From NCBI GenBank assembly GCA_018970785.1, contig JAGWVR010000033.1, forward strand, positions 1 through 35,323: a DNA stretch of 35,323 nt, read 5' to 3'. This DNA comes from Planctomycetota bacterium (GTDB lineage Bacteria; Planctomycetota; Planctomycetia; Pirellulales; UBA1268). Each line of letters starts with the position of its first letter. Position 1 is the first letter of the stretch. Position numbers and translations under genes: made by a program. This document shows positions 14,961 through 22,248 of this stretch, in pieces. The notes beneath the pieces are model-generated. The model saw only the letters and a list, made by a program, of their open reading frames with translations, was not told where the DNA came from and did no database searches.

Positions 14961-16481
14961 TCAGTGCTCGACGTCCGCGTCCGGCTCCGGGAGCCAGTGG
15001 GTGAGGATCGAGCCGAGGAGCGCGTACGCCCCTGCCACCGCCGCGCCGACCACGGCGATCTTCACCGGATCGGGGGGCGTGGCCGCCGAGAACGTCAGCG
15101 TCAGCCATGCGGCTGCGGTGCCGAGGACCCGGCCGCCGATATTGGCCGCGAAGCTCTCCCCCGTGCCGCGAAGGTGCGTCGGGAAGACGAGCGGGATGTA
15201 GTTGCCCCAGAAGCTGAACTGCGCCACGGTGAGCAGGCCGGCGACGAAGATTCCCGCCTTGATCGCCGACAGCGAACCGGCGTCGCCGAGCCGTGTCGAG
15301 ATCCACCAGAACAGTGCCGGCACGAACAACAGCGCCGGCCACTGGAAGACCCGCAACAGCGTTCGGCGGCTCGCGATCCGCAGCGCCGCCAGCGCGAGCA
15401 GCACGCGCCCCACCAGCCCGCCGACCTCCTGGAAGATCGTCACTCCGGCCACCGCCTCGTCGGTGGCGTTGCCGGCGATGCTCTTGAGCCGCCCCGGCGA
15501 GAGTTTTTCGCCTTTCTCCTCCGCGGCCGCGACCGCACGGTCCTGGGCCGACTTCGCCTCGGCGAGGATCGCGGCATGGCCCCCCTTCGGAGCGCCGAGG
15601 ATCTGCGGCAGTTGCTGGATCGCGCCGAACGCGATCCCGTAGCTGGCGGCGAACACGAGCGTCGTCATCACGGTGGTGCGGACCAGCCCCGGGCTGAACA
15701 GTTCGGCGATGCTCGGGCGCCGGAGCGTCCCGGCGGCCTTCTTCCGGGCCCACACCGGGCTCTCGGGCAGGAACGGCCGGATGAGGATCAACGGCAGCGC
15801 CGGGATCACTCCGGAGATCAGGGTGTACCGCCACGCCTGATGGTCGCCATGGATCGCCGGCAGGGCGAGGGCGAACTTCGCCGCGAGGATGTTGGCCGCA
15901 CCGACGAGCAGGCCGCCGAACGACGAGAAGGCCTGCGTCCAGCCGAGGGCGTTTTCCCGCGCCTTGGCGTCGGGAAACAGTTCCGCGAGCCACGCCACGG
16001 CCGCGACGAACTCGACGCACACCCCGATGAACACCAGGCACCGGCAGACGAGCAGTTGCGGCAGCGTCGTGGCGAACCCGGCGGCCAGCGCGGAAAAGGC
16101 GTAGAGCAGGATGCTGAAGGTGAGGACGCGGCGGCGGCCGAGGAGGTCGGTGAGGTAGCCCCCCACCAGGCCGAACACCCCGCCGGCGATCGCCGGCACG
16201 AAAAACAGGGTCCGTGCCCACCCGACGTAGCTCTTGCCACCGGGGCTCCACAGGGCCAGCGCGTCGGCCTGCGACATCCCGCCGGCGACGAGCGCCTGGA
16301 CCTCGCCTTTGGCAAGTTCCTGGATCGCCGGCTTGATGATCAGCGGCAGCATCAGCAGCTCGTAGATGTCGAACGCGAACCCGATGGCCGCGATCGCACA
16401 CACGAGCCAGCCGGTGGCTGAAAGCCGTCCCGACTCGGTCAGGCCGACGTTGTCAGCGCCGGCAGGAGGAGTGGCCGCCAT
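14961..16481 (-). CDS. MFS transporter (sugar/metabolite:H+ symporter-like)
   Basis: 506 residues from the ATG at 16481, which has GGAG about 9 bases upstream; a GTG at 16496 would add five residues. About 12 membrane spans are apparent. The first contains FDIYELLMLPLI, and the loop 2-3 signature is GGYLTDLLGRRRVL (the G-x-x-x-D-R/L-x-G-R-R pattern). LPESPVWARKKAAG precedes a long cytoplasmic middle loop. There is an unusual charged insertion in the C-half at about 290-335 (AKSAQDRAVAAAEEKGEK). This family imports small organic acids or sugars; the substrate is not inferable. A strong hairpin (16504-16530) separates it from the upstream lipoprotein gene. Confidence 0.85.
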   Translation of the reverse strand: MAATPPAGADNVGLTESGRLSATGWLVCAIAAIGFAFDIYELLMLPLIIKPAIQELAKGEVQALVAGGMSQADALALWSPGGKSYVGWARTLFFVPAIAGGVFGLVGGYLTDLLGRRRVLTFSILLYAFSALAAGFATTLPQLLVCRCLVFIGVCVEFVAAVAWLAELFPDAKARENALGWTQAFSSFGGLLVGAANILAAKFALALPAIHGDHQAWRYTLISGVIPALPLILIRPFLPESPVWARKKAAGTLRRPSIAELFSPGLVRTTVMTTLVFAASYGIAFGAIQQLPQILGAPKGGHAAILAEAKSAQDRAVAAAEEKGEKLSPGRLKSIAGNATDEAVAGVTIFQEVGGLVGRVLLALAALRIASRRTLLRVFQWPALLFVPALFWWISTRLGDAGSLSAIKAGIFVAGLLTVAQFSFWGNYIPLVFPTHLRGTGESFAANIGGRVLGTAAAWLTLTFSAATPPDPVKIAVVGAAVAGAYALLGSILTHWLPEPDADVEH

Positions 16482-16503
16482 GCACCCGTGCTCCACGAAA
16501 GGA

Positions 16504-16530
16504 ACGGGAGCGGCATCACGCCGCTCCCGT
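16504..16530 (-). terminator. Perfect 11-bp hairpin downstream of the cysteine lipoprotein gene
   Basis: ACGGGAGCGGC (16504-16514) and GCCGCTCCCGT (16520-16530) pair over all 11 positions around a 5-base loop. On the minus strand the stem is followed by TCCTTTCG, a weak pyrimidine tract. It lies between the lipoprotein stop and the MFS start, 22 bases before the latter, so it may terminate the first transcript or form a leader structure for the second. Confidence 0.6.
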
Positions 16531-16605
16531 AGAGGCCACAGTGTAGTGACGCCGCCCGGCCGGTGCGCCAGGGCTGGCCGGCTGGAGGGCGTTGGCCACG
16601 GACGG

Positions 16606-17133
16606 TCAGGGCCCGATCGACGGCGGGCACTTGGCGAGGAAGTCGCGCGGACCGCGGGTGGTGTAGTAGGGATAGGCGACGGCGCCGGTGGGGGGGCCGG
16701 CCGGGCCGCCGTTCTCGTAGCCCGACTGCATCAACTCCTGCTTCTCGGCGGCGGAGAGGTGGTGGCGGGCGAGACCGCCGTAGCGGCCGAGGTGGCGACA
16801 GTGGGCACAGCGGCCGCAGGTGCCGTCGGGGCACTTGCTGCACTTGCCGCCGGCACAGATGCCCTCCGGACAGGCGCGCCCATGGCGGGCGCTGCCGTGG
16901 CAGGCGCCGTCGAGGCACGCGCCGTCCTGACACGCTCCATCCTGGCAGGCGCCGCCCTGACATGCCCCGTCCTGGCAGGCGCCGTCCTGACACGCGCCGT
17001 CCTGGCAGGCACCGCCGACATGGTGGCCGTAGGGCCCGTCGGTATTGAGGAGGAACAGCCGGTCGACGATCGAGCACCCGCTCGACAGGCTGACGACAGC
17101 CGCGAGGGCGAGAAACGAGAGGACGTGTTTCAT
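16606..17133 (-). CDS. Cysteine-pentapeptide-array lipoprotein (unknown function)
   Basis: 175 residues from the ATG at 17133. The N-terminus is a lipoprotein signal: hydrophobic core, then LSSGC with C20 as the lipidated cysteine. Residues 41-100 form a period-5 array with the pattern GACQD. Eight units (41-80) carry Cys at 43, 48, 53, 58, 63, 68, 73 and 78; unit nine has Arg (CGC for TGC); cysteines resume at 88, 93 and 98. A tight cluster follows at 101, 106, 109 and 112 (CGRCAHC). Seventeen cysteines in all. The C-terminus is tyrosine/glycine/proline-rich. I do not recognise the family. The regular thiols suggest metal or redox binding at the envelope; that is inference. It lies 221 bases downstream of the FabF gene on the same strand. 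Confidence 0.85.
   Translation of the reverse strand: MKHVLSFLALAAVVSLSSGCSIVDRLFLLNTDGPYGHHVGGACQDGACQDGACQDGACQGGACQDGACQDGACLDGACHGSARHGRACPEGICAGGKCSKCPDGTCGRCAHCRHLGRYGGLARHHLSAAEKQELMQSGYENGGPAGPPTGAVAYPYYTTRGPRDFLAKCPPSIGP
16834..17013 (-). repeat. Tandem 15-bp coding repeat (GACQD units)
   Basis: Twelve 15-base units in frame inside the lipoprotein gene. The first eight (16894-17013) are near-identical in protein and vary mainly at third codon positions (GGC/GGG/GGA, GCG/GCC/GCA, TGT/TGC). The last four are degenerate. Confidence 0.85.
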
Positions 17134-17354
17134 GATCGGGGCACCCCAGGGGGATCGACGGTGCCGGCGACGTGCCGACGGTCCGCGACCGCGCTCGTGC
17201 CGGAGGTATCGGTCGTGCCGGCGGTGCCGCTCAAGGAAACCCTGCCGGCGGCAACCTGGGCAGGCGGGGCAACGCCGTACCCGTCCGGGCGCCGCGGCGG
17301 GCGGGCGGTTTTGCCCGGCAACCACCGCTGCCGCGCGGCGCCGGGCCGCGCCGG

Positions 17355-18650
17355 TCAGCCGGCGAACCGGCCGACGATCAGCGAGATGTTCTGCCCGCCG
17401 AAGCCGAAGCTGTTGGAGAGGGCGACGTCGCAGGCCGCATCACGGGCCCGGTTGGGGACGTAGTCGAGGTCGCAGTCGGGATCGGGGACGTCGTAATTGA
17501 TCGTCGGCGGCAGCAGGCCATCGCGGATCGCCAGCAGGCAGACGATCAGCTCGGTGGCCCCCGCCGCGGCGATCAGGTGGCCCATCATGCTCTTCGTGCT
17601 CGACACCGGGATCTTGTAGGCACGCTCGCCGAACACCGTCTTGATGGCGAGCGTCTCGACGCGGTCGTTGACGGCCGTGCTCGTGCCGTGGGCGTTGATG
17701 TAGTCGATCTTCTCCGGGGGGAGCGCGGCGTCGGCCAGCGCCATGCGGATGCAGGAGGCCGCGCCGCGCCCCTCGGGATGGGTGTCGGTGATCCGGTAGG
17801 CATCGGCGGTCGAGCCATACCCCAGCAGCTCGCCGTGGATCGTCGCGCCGCGCCGTTTGGCGTGCTCGAGCTCCTCGAGGACGACCATCGCCGCCCCTTC
17901 CCCGAGGACGAAGCCGTCGCGGTCGCGGTCGAAGGGGCGACTGGCGCGGGTCGGCTCGTCGTTGCGCGTCGAGAGGGCCGTGAGGAGGTTGAAGCCGGTG
18001 ACGCCGAACGGATGGATCATGCTGTGGGCACCGCCGGACAGCATGACGTCGGCATCGCCGCGGCGCACCAATTCCGCCGCCTCGCCGATCGCCTGGCTCG
18101 AGGCGGCACAGGCGGTGAGGCAATTGAGGTTCGGACCGTGCGCGTCGAACAGGCCGGCGAGGTGGCAGGCCGGCATGTTCGGCTCCTGCTCCATCTCGGC
18201 GAGCGGATGGAGGGTCTCGAGGCCGAGCTTGGTGAACTTGGCGACGTCGAGGGTGTCGCCCTCGATCGCCGCGGTCATCATGCTGGTGAAGGCCTCGAAA
18301 TCCTGCTGGCCCTCGCCACTGCCGAGGTACACCCCCAACCGCGCCGGATCCCCGGGAAGCCCGCCGGCGAGGCCGGCGTCGCGCATCGCCTGGAGCGCCG
18401 CGCCGGCGGCGAATTTGGTGTGCCGGCCACAGAAGTGCCAATCCTTCTCCGCTTCGCCTTCGTGGGTGATGTCCCAGCCCCGGACCTCGGCGGCGATCCG
18501 TGTCGGGAAGCGGGAGGCGTCGAAGACCGTCGTCGGGCCGACCCCCGAGGCGCCGATGCGGAGGTTGTTCCACATCTCGCCGACCGTGACCCCCAGCGGC
18601 GTGACGCAGCCCATCCCCGTGATCACCACCCGCCGCCTGCCCGCTGCCAT
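17355..18650 (-). CDS. Beta-ketoacyl-ACP synthase (FabF-like)
   Basis: 431 residues. Thiolase-fold condensing enzyme with the full Cys-His-His triad: C181 in [11 protein letters not shown]321 in [11 protein letters not shown] and H358 in [12 protein letters not shown], plus the C-terminal NSFGFGGQN. It is slightly longer than FabF of E. coli; extra residues at about 112-160 lie before the active cysteine. It condenses acyl groups with malonyl-ACP in the cytoplasm. A purine-rich GAAGGGGGG stretch stands before the ATG. It is last of four same-strand genes (FabZ-like, ACP, FabZ-like, this), so it probably extends chains carried on the neighbouring ACP. It may serve a special lipid rather than bulk fatty acid; that is inference. 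Confidence 0.93.
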   Translation of the reverse strand: MAAGRRRVVITGMGCVTPLGVTVGEMWNNLRIGASGVGPTTVFDASRFPTRIAAEVRGWDITHEGEAEKDWHFCGRHTKFAAGAALQAMRDAGLAGGLPGDPARLGVYLGSGEGQQDFEAFTSMMTAAIEGDTLDVAKFTKLGLETLHPLAEMEQEPNMPACHLAGLFDAHGPNLNCLTACAASSQAIGEAAELVRRGDADVMLSGGAHSMIHPFGVTGFNLLTALSTRNDEPTRASRPFDRDRDGFVLGEGAAMVVLEELEHAKRRGATIHGELLGYGSTADAYRITDTHPEGRGAASCIRMALADAALPPEKIDYINAHGTSTAVNDRVETLAIKTVFGERAYKIPVSSTKSMMGHLIAAAGATELIVCLLAIRDGLLPPTINYDVPDPDCDLDYVPNRARDAACDVALSNSFGFGGQNISLIVGRFAG

Positions 18651-18781
18651 CGTCTGCCCCCCTTCACGAGATCCCGGCCGTCACCCACCGAGCGATCCGA
18701 CCGGGCGGCCGTGAGCCGCACGTTCCCCGCGCGGTCACCAGCTCCCGTCCGCCGCCTGCGCGGTGGCGACGGCGGCAGCAT

Positions 18782-19282
18782 TCACCAATCGGGCCGGGCC
18801 AGCGGCTTGCCCGACTCGTCCCTGCCGATGTCGTAGATGTGCATCTGGTCGAGCCAACGAAGCAGTTCCTCGGGCTCGAACAGCCTGGGCACGCCCTCGC
18901 CCGGCTCGAGATGGGCGAAGAACAACTCGGCCTCCCCCTGGAGCCTGTCGCCGCAGTGGCTCGAGACACGCGTCAGCGAGCCGGCCGGCTTGAGGTCGAG
19001 GATTTCGGCACGGTAGCGGAGGCAGTCGCCCGGGATGGCGTCGAAATGAAACTCCGCCGCCGCCACCTTGGCGAGCACGACTCGCCGGTTGAACTCGATC
19101 GCGTCGGCGACCAGCAGCCCGGCCGTCTGCGCCATGCCCTCGACGACCAGCGAGTTGGGCATCAGCGCGGCGCCGGGGAAGTGGTCGTGGAGATGCTCCT
19201 CCGCCAGCGACACGTTCTTGATCGCGATCGCCGACCGGCCGCGGACGAACTCTTCGAAACGGTCGATCCAGAACCAGCGCAT
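18782..19282 (-). CDS. 3-hydroxyacyl-ACP dehydratase, hotdog fold (FabZ/FabA-like), copy 1
   Basis: 166 residues from the ATG at 19282; the upstream open extension to 19366 is arginine/serine-rich and unlikely. It keeps the hotdog active site: HDHFPGA with H34, and VVEGMAQTAG with E48. The usual PGVL after the His loop is changed to PNSL. It should dehydrate 3-hydroxyacyl-ACP to the enoyl form. Its catalytic residues fall at the same numbers as in the second copy (20155-20757), suggesting duplication and divergence or a heteromeric pair. It lies between ACP and FabF genes. A specialised role is possible. Confidence 0.85.
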   Translation of the reverse strand: MRWFWIDRFEEFVRGRSAIAIKNVSLAEEHLHDHFPGAALMPNSLVVEGMAQTAGLLVADAIEFNRRVVLAKVAAAEFHFDAIPGDCLRYRAEILDLKPAGSLTRVSSHCGDRLQGEAELFFAHLEPGEGVPRLFEPEELLRWLDQMHIYDIGRDESGKPLARPDW

Positions 19283-19471
19283 GAACTGTTCCGCGGGCGT
19301 GAGCAGACTGTCGAGGACGTCCCGACACCGACGACGGGATGTCCCACTGGCCGTGGACGAAGCCATTCACGGGCTGGGTCCACTGAGATGACCGCGGGAC
19401 ACGCCGAGCGTGCCCCGGATCGCCGTCGGCCGCACCTCGGCGGCCGACGACGTTGTCAACGGCCGTTCGGG

Positions 19472-19864
19472 CTAGGCGGCGAGTTTGGTCTGCACGTAGC
19501 GGACCATGTCCTCCACGGTGAGCGTGTTGGCGAAGTTCTGGACGCTCGGGTTGGATTCGAACTTCGACAGATCGGCGAACGGCATCCGCGCCTTGAGCGC
19601 GGCGATCCCGGCGGCGTTCAACTTGCCGTTGTCGACGAACTCGGTGCTCGACAGCACGTCCTCGGGAAACAATTCCCCACGCGGGATCTTGATGCCGAAG
19701 GCCTTCTCGAGACGGAAGACGATGTCGAGGAAGTCGATCGACTCCGCCCCGAGGTCGCCGACCATGGTGGCCTCCGGACGGACATCGTCCTCCTCGACAC
19801 CGAGGGCGTCCACGAGGGCGCTCTTCACCTTCTCGAAGATTTCGTCACGGGGGGACATCGACAT
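19472..19864 (-). CDS. Acyl carrier protein with an insertion
   Basis: 130 residues from the ATG at 19864, chosen because GAGG lies 4 bases upstream; an ATG at 19858 is also in frame. The phosphopantetheine site is the serine of GAESIDFLD, in the expected place after helix I. Ordinary ACPs have about 78 residues. Here about 40 extra residues (KIPRGELFPEDVLSS to QNFANTL) separate the helix II/III part from the last helix TVEDMVRYVQTKL. I recall similar long ACPs in other planctomycetes but cannot verify this here. It carries acyl chains for the flanking dehydratase and synthase genes. Gap to the next upstream gene is 290 bases with no gene seen. Confidence 0.9.
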   Translation of the reverse strand: MSMSPRDEIFEKVKSALVDALGVEEDDVRPEATMVGDLGAESIDFLDIVFRLEKAFGIKIPRGELFPEDVLSSTEFVDNGKLNAAGIAALKARMPFADLSKFESNPSVQNFANTLTVEDMVRYVQTKLAA

Positions 19865-20154
19865 GGCACCTCGGGGGATGAGGAATCGCGGACGGGCGGC
19901 TTGGAGGGTCGCCCGGGCGCTCCGGCGTTTCTGGGAATCGACTGGCTCACCGGCAGCGACCGCCCGGCTTCGCACTCGGGAGAAACCTCCCTCGTCGATG
20001 GCGGGGGCCCGCAGCGGGACGCTCGGTATTGTGAACGGTCCGTCGTCCGCGGAAAAGCCCGACGTCGACGAGTGAACCGGCGGGGCGCATCCCGACGGCC
20101 CCGGGGGTCGGAGCGACGGCACCCGTTCCGGTCACGCCGGCGGCGGGCACCGAT

Positions 20155-20757
20155 TCACCCCGGCGGCACCGCGACAGCCCGGCCTGCGGCCCCCGGGAGT
20201 CCGGCACCCGGTGCCTCGGGGACGTGCCTGCCACCCCCCGCCGGGTTCGGCCGGTAGACGACGGGGCGACCGCTCCCGGCGGCCCGCCCCGGCGGGCAGA
20301 GGATCGCCCATTGCCGCCGCATCTCGGCCCGGACCCGGGCGTCGAGGGCATCGCCGCTGGGCATCCGGTCGGCGAGGTTGTAGCGCTCGATGACCAATCG
20401 GGCGGTCAGGCTCGTCTTGTCGCCGACCGCTCCGGTGGCCTTCACGCGGCTGGTCGAGTCGTCCTGCTCGAGCACCTCGACCGACACCGTGAGGGTTCGG
20501 CCGGGCTGGACGAAGTCGCCGTACTTGACGTTCCGCGCCGTGCGCAGCACGACGATGCTGTGGGCGAAGTCCTCCCCGAGCCGGATCGTCCAGGCGGCAG
20601 CCTGCGTCAGGGCCTCGAGCATCAACACCCCGGGCAGGACCGGGAACCGGGGAAAGTGGTCGCCGAGATACTCCTCGGCCAACGACACCGTCTTGACGGC
20701 GGTGAGCGTCTTCCCGGGTTCCACCGACAGGATGCGATCGAGCAGACAGAACCGCAT
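20155..20757 (-). CDS. 3-hydroxyacyl-ACP dehydratase, hotdog fold (FabZ-like), copy 2
   Basis: 200 residues. The active site is canonical: GDHFPRFPVLPGVLMLEALTQ, with H34 and E48. About 145 residues cover the FabZ fold. The remaining tail (from about 146) is glycine/proline-rich and may be a low-complexity extension. It is the first gene of the acyl cluster. A TTGTGG/TATACT promoter lies about 77 bases upstream of the ATG. No Shine-Dalgarno is evident. It presumably works with the ACP and FabF-like enzyme encoded next. No ketoreductase, enoyl reductase or malonyl transferase gene is in the window, so the cluster must borrow these from elsewhere. Confidence 0.88.
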   Translation of the reverse strand: MRFCLLDRILSVEPGKTLTAVKTVSLAEEYLGDHFPRFPVLPGVLMLEALTQAAAWTIRLGEDFAHSIVVLRTARNVKYGDFVQPGRTLTVSVEVLEQDDSTSRVKATGAVGDKTSLTARLVIERYNLADRMPSGDALDARVRAEMRRQWAILCPPGRAAGSGRPVVYRPNPAGGGRHVPEAPGAGLPGAAGRAVAVPPG

Positions 20758-20833
20758 TCAGAAACCCGTTTCGCTGGTTGGCCCGAAACCTGCGGGGGAC
20801 ACCCATCGACGCGATCGACCGAAAGAAGGCGGC

Positions 20834-20861
20834 AGTATAGGGAACGCCCCCTGTCCCACAA
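20834..20861 (-). promoter_or_regulatory. Sigma-70-like promoter of the FabZ-ACP-FabZ-FabF cluster
   Basis: Minus strand: -35 TTGTGG (20861-20856), 16-base spacer, -10 TATACT (20839-20834). The predicted start near 20827 leaves a leader of about 70 bases before the FabZ-like ATG. Confidence 0.55.
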
Positions 20862-21021
20862 CACGCTCGGGGCGACACACAGGGATGTTTTCACCGTGCT
20901 GCCAAGCTGACAGCCGACACGACTGGCACGGACGGCAGGGTTTTCCCAAGGCATCGATCTGACACGCGAAAACAGGGAGGATCCCGCGGGAAACGTCGAC
21001 CAACGGTGGCAGCCGGGCGTT

Positions 21022-21037
21022 GGGCACGGCCTTTGCA
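21022..21037 (+). promoter_or_regulatory. Sigma-54 (-24/-12) promoter upstream of hsp20
   Basis: GGGCACG, four bases, TTGCA matches the RpoN consensus TGGCACG-N4-TTGCW at every position but the first. The invariant GG is at 21023-21024 and the invariant GC at 21035-21036, exactly in register. Transcription should begin near 21048, 86 bases before the first Hsp20 ATG. An activator ATPase would be required; an NtrC-type gene lies at 25857-27248. TCCCGCGGGA at 20982-20991 is a possible activator half-site, but it is close to the promoter. Confidence 0.75.
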
Positions 21038-21070
21038 TTTCCTCTCCCGTGGCGTCGGCACGATGCACAC

Positions 21071-21090
21071 GGCGATCGCTGCGGATCGCC
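21071..21090 (+). other. Hairpin in the hsp20 leader
   Basis: GGCGATC (21071-21077) and GATCGCC (21084-21090) pair perfectly around a 6-base loop inside the predicted leader, 29 bases before the Shine-Dalgarno. It does not itself cover the ribosome site. Confidence 0.45.
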
Positions 21091-21133
21091 GGCACCACCG
21101 CGCCACCATCTCGTGCTTGGGAGGACACCTGCG

Positions 21134-21604
21134 ATGAGAACGACCCGTCCGGGCAGCGCACACCCGCTGGACGAATTGTGCGCCGAGGTCGATCGACTCT
21201 GGACCACGCTGATCGCCGCGCCGCCGCTCCATGGCTGGGGAAGCACGCCGCGCGCGGCATTCCCGGCGGTCAATGTCCGGGAGACCGACGACGCCGTGCT
21301 GGTGGAGGCGGAAATCCCCGGTCTGGCCGCCGCCGATGTCTCGGTGTCGGTCGCCGACGACACGCTCGTGCTCGAAGGGGAGCGGCGCACCGATGGGCCA
21401 CGCCCCGCCGGCGAGGGTGCGGGCGACGAGGTGGTGTGGCACAGGAGGGAGCGGGGCAGCGGTCGGTTCGAACGGCGGATTCCGCTCGCGGTCGCCGTCG
21501 CCGCCGACCGTGTCGAGGCCCGTCTCGTCGACGGCGTGCTCACCGTCCGTTGCCCCAAGGCCCCGGAGGCCCAACCGCGCCGGGTGCCGGTGTCGGGCGG
21601 GTGA
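21134..21604 (+). CDS. Small heat-shock protein, Hsp20/alpha-crystallin family (first of pair)
   Basis: 156 residues from the ATG at 21134, preceded by GGGAGG at 21119-21124. The alpha-crystallin domain runs from about 48 (FPAVNVRETDDAVLVEAEIPG) to the conserved GVLTV motif (DGVLTVRCPK), with the typical proline-rich C-terminus RRVPVSGG. An RRxRGSGRFERRIPL stretch precedes the last strands. It is an ATP-independent holdase that forms oligomers and keeps unfolding proteins soluble. It is followed after 62 bases by a second, more divergent Hsp20 on the same transcript. Expression should depend on the sigma-54 promoter at 21022. No HrcA or heat-sigma site was seen. Confidence 0.94.
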   Translation: MRTTRPGSAHPLDELCAEVDRLWTTLIAAPPLHGWGSTPRAAFPAVNVRETDDAVLVEAEIPGLAAADVSVSVADDTLVLEGERRTDGPRPAGEGAGDEVVWHRRERGSGRFERRIPLAVAVAADRVEARLVDGVLTVRCPKAPEAQPRRVPVSGG

Positions 21605-21666
21605 TGCCGCAGGCCGCGACGACGCAGTGAACGAAAGACGTGATCCCTCAACCCGGAGGTGAAGCC

Positions 21667-22053
21667 ATGGTGACGATGAACGGTTCGGTTCCCGATCGGG
21701 CACGCGATGCGGATACCGCCGCGGCCCTGACCTATCAGCCCCACGTCGATCTCCGCGTCGAGCAGGGTGACGTGGTGGTCGTCGCCGACGTGCCCGGCGC
21801 GACGCCGGGTTCGATCGACGTCGCGTTCGCCGACGGCGTGCTCTCGCTGCACGCCCAGGTGCCCGCCCGCGACCTGCCCGGCCGCGTGGTGCGGCAGGAG
21901 TACGGGATCGGCGATTTCCGCCGCCAATTCCGTCTCGGTGAGGGGTTCGATGCGACGGGCATCACGGCCGTCTACGCGCTCGGCGTGCTCACCGTGCGCG
22001 TCCCGAAGCTCGCCGCCGTGCGCCCGCGCAAGGTTCCTGTGCAGGGGGGCTGA
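21667..22053 (+). CDS. Small heat-shock protein, Hsp20 family (second of pair)
   Basis: 128 residues from the ATG at 21667, with an excellent GGAGGTGA Shine-Dalgarno a few bases upstream; a GTG at 21640 in frame is less likely. The alpha-crystallin core opens with YQPHVDLRVEQGDVVVVADVPG and closes with YALGVLTVRVPK, where the usual D/N before GVL is leucine. It ends in RPRKVPVQGG. It is shorter than the first copy and lacks most of the N-terminal arm, so the two may form mixed oligomers of different stability. No separate promoter is visible in the 62-base gap; it probably shares the upstream sigma-54 transcript. Confidence 0.92.
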   Translation: MVTMNGSVPDRARDADTAAALTYQPHVDLRVEQGDVVVVADVPGATPGSIDVAFADGVLSLHAQVPARDLPGRVVRQEYGIGDFRRQFRLGEGFDATGITAVYALGVLTVRVPKLAAVRPRKVPVQGG

Positions 22054-22248
22054 TCGTCCCGCCGACGCGTGTGCGCCGCCGGGCCGGCAGGCCGTGCCGT
22101 GGGGAGCAGTCCCGACGCCGCGCTGCCGGTCCGGCTGGCGCCGCACCGTGTCCGACCGACCGGCGGGTGGCATCACGTCATCCGTCGGTTACCCTCACGA
22201 CGCCCGACGGAGGTGCGTCGCGGCAGTCAGGTGAGGGGCGACGCATCC

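Larger units (their letters stand above)
20758..21133. other. Divergent regulatory region between the acyl cluster and the Hsp20 pair
   Basis: This 376-base gap holds no gene. It contains a sigma-70-like promoter firing left (20834-20861), a sigma-54-like promoter firing right (21022-21037), the perfect palindrome TCCCGCGGGA at 20982-20991, and a leader hairpin at 21071-21090. Confidence 0.6.

Noticed and set aside
13381..16401. Long minus-strand open frame opposite the protease and in a second frame of the MFS gene
   Set aside because: Contains no family motif; both real genes have clear catalytic or transport signatures.
16731..17021. Alternative reading frames through the 15-base repeats
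   Set aside because: A repeat whose length is a multiple of three is open in several frames; only one frame has a lipoprotein signal, a lipobox and an ordered cysteine pattern.
20924..20940. TGGCACG followed by GACGGCAGGG as a second sigma-54 promoter
   Set aside because: The -24 half is perfect but there is no TTGC at the required spacing.
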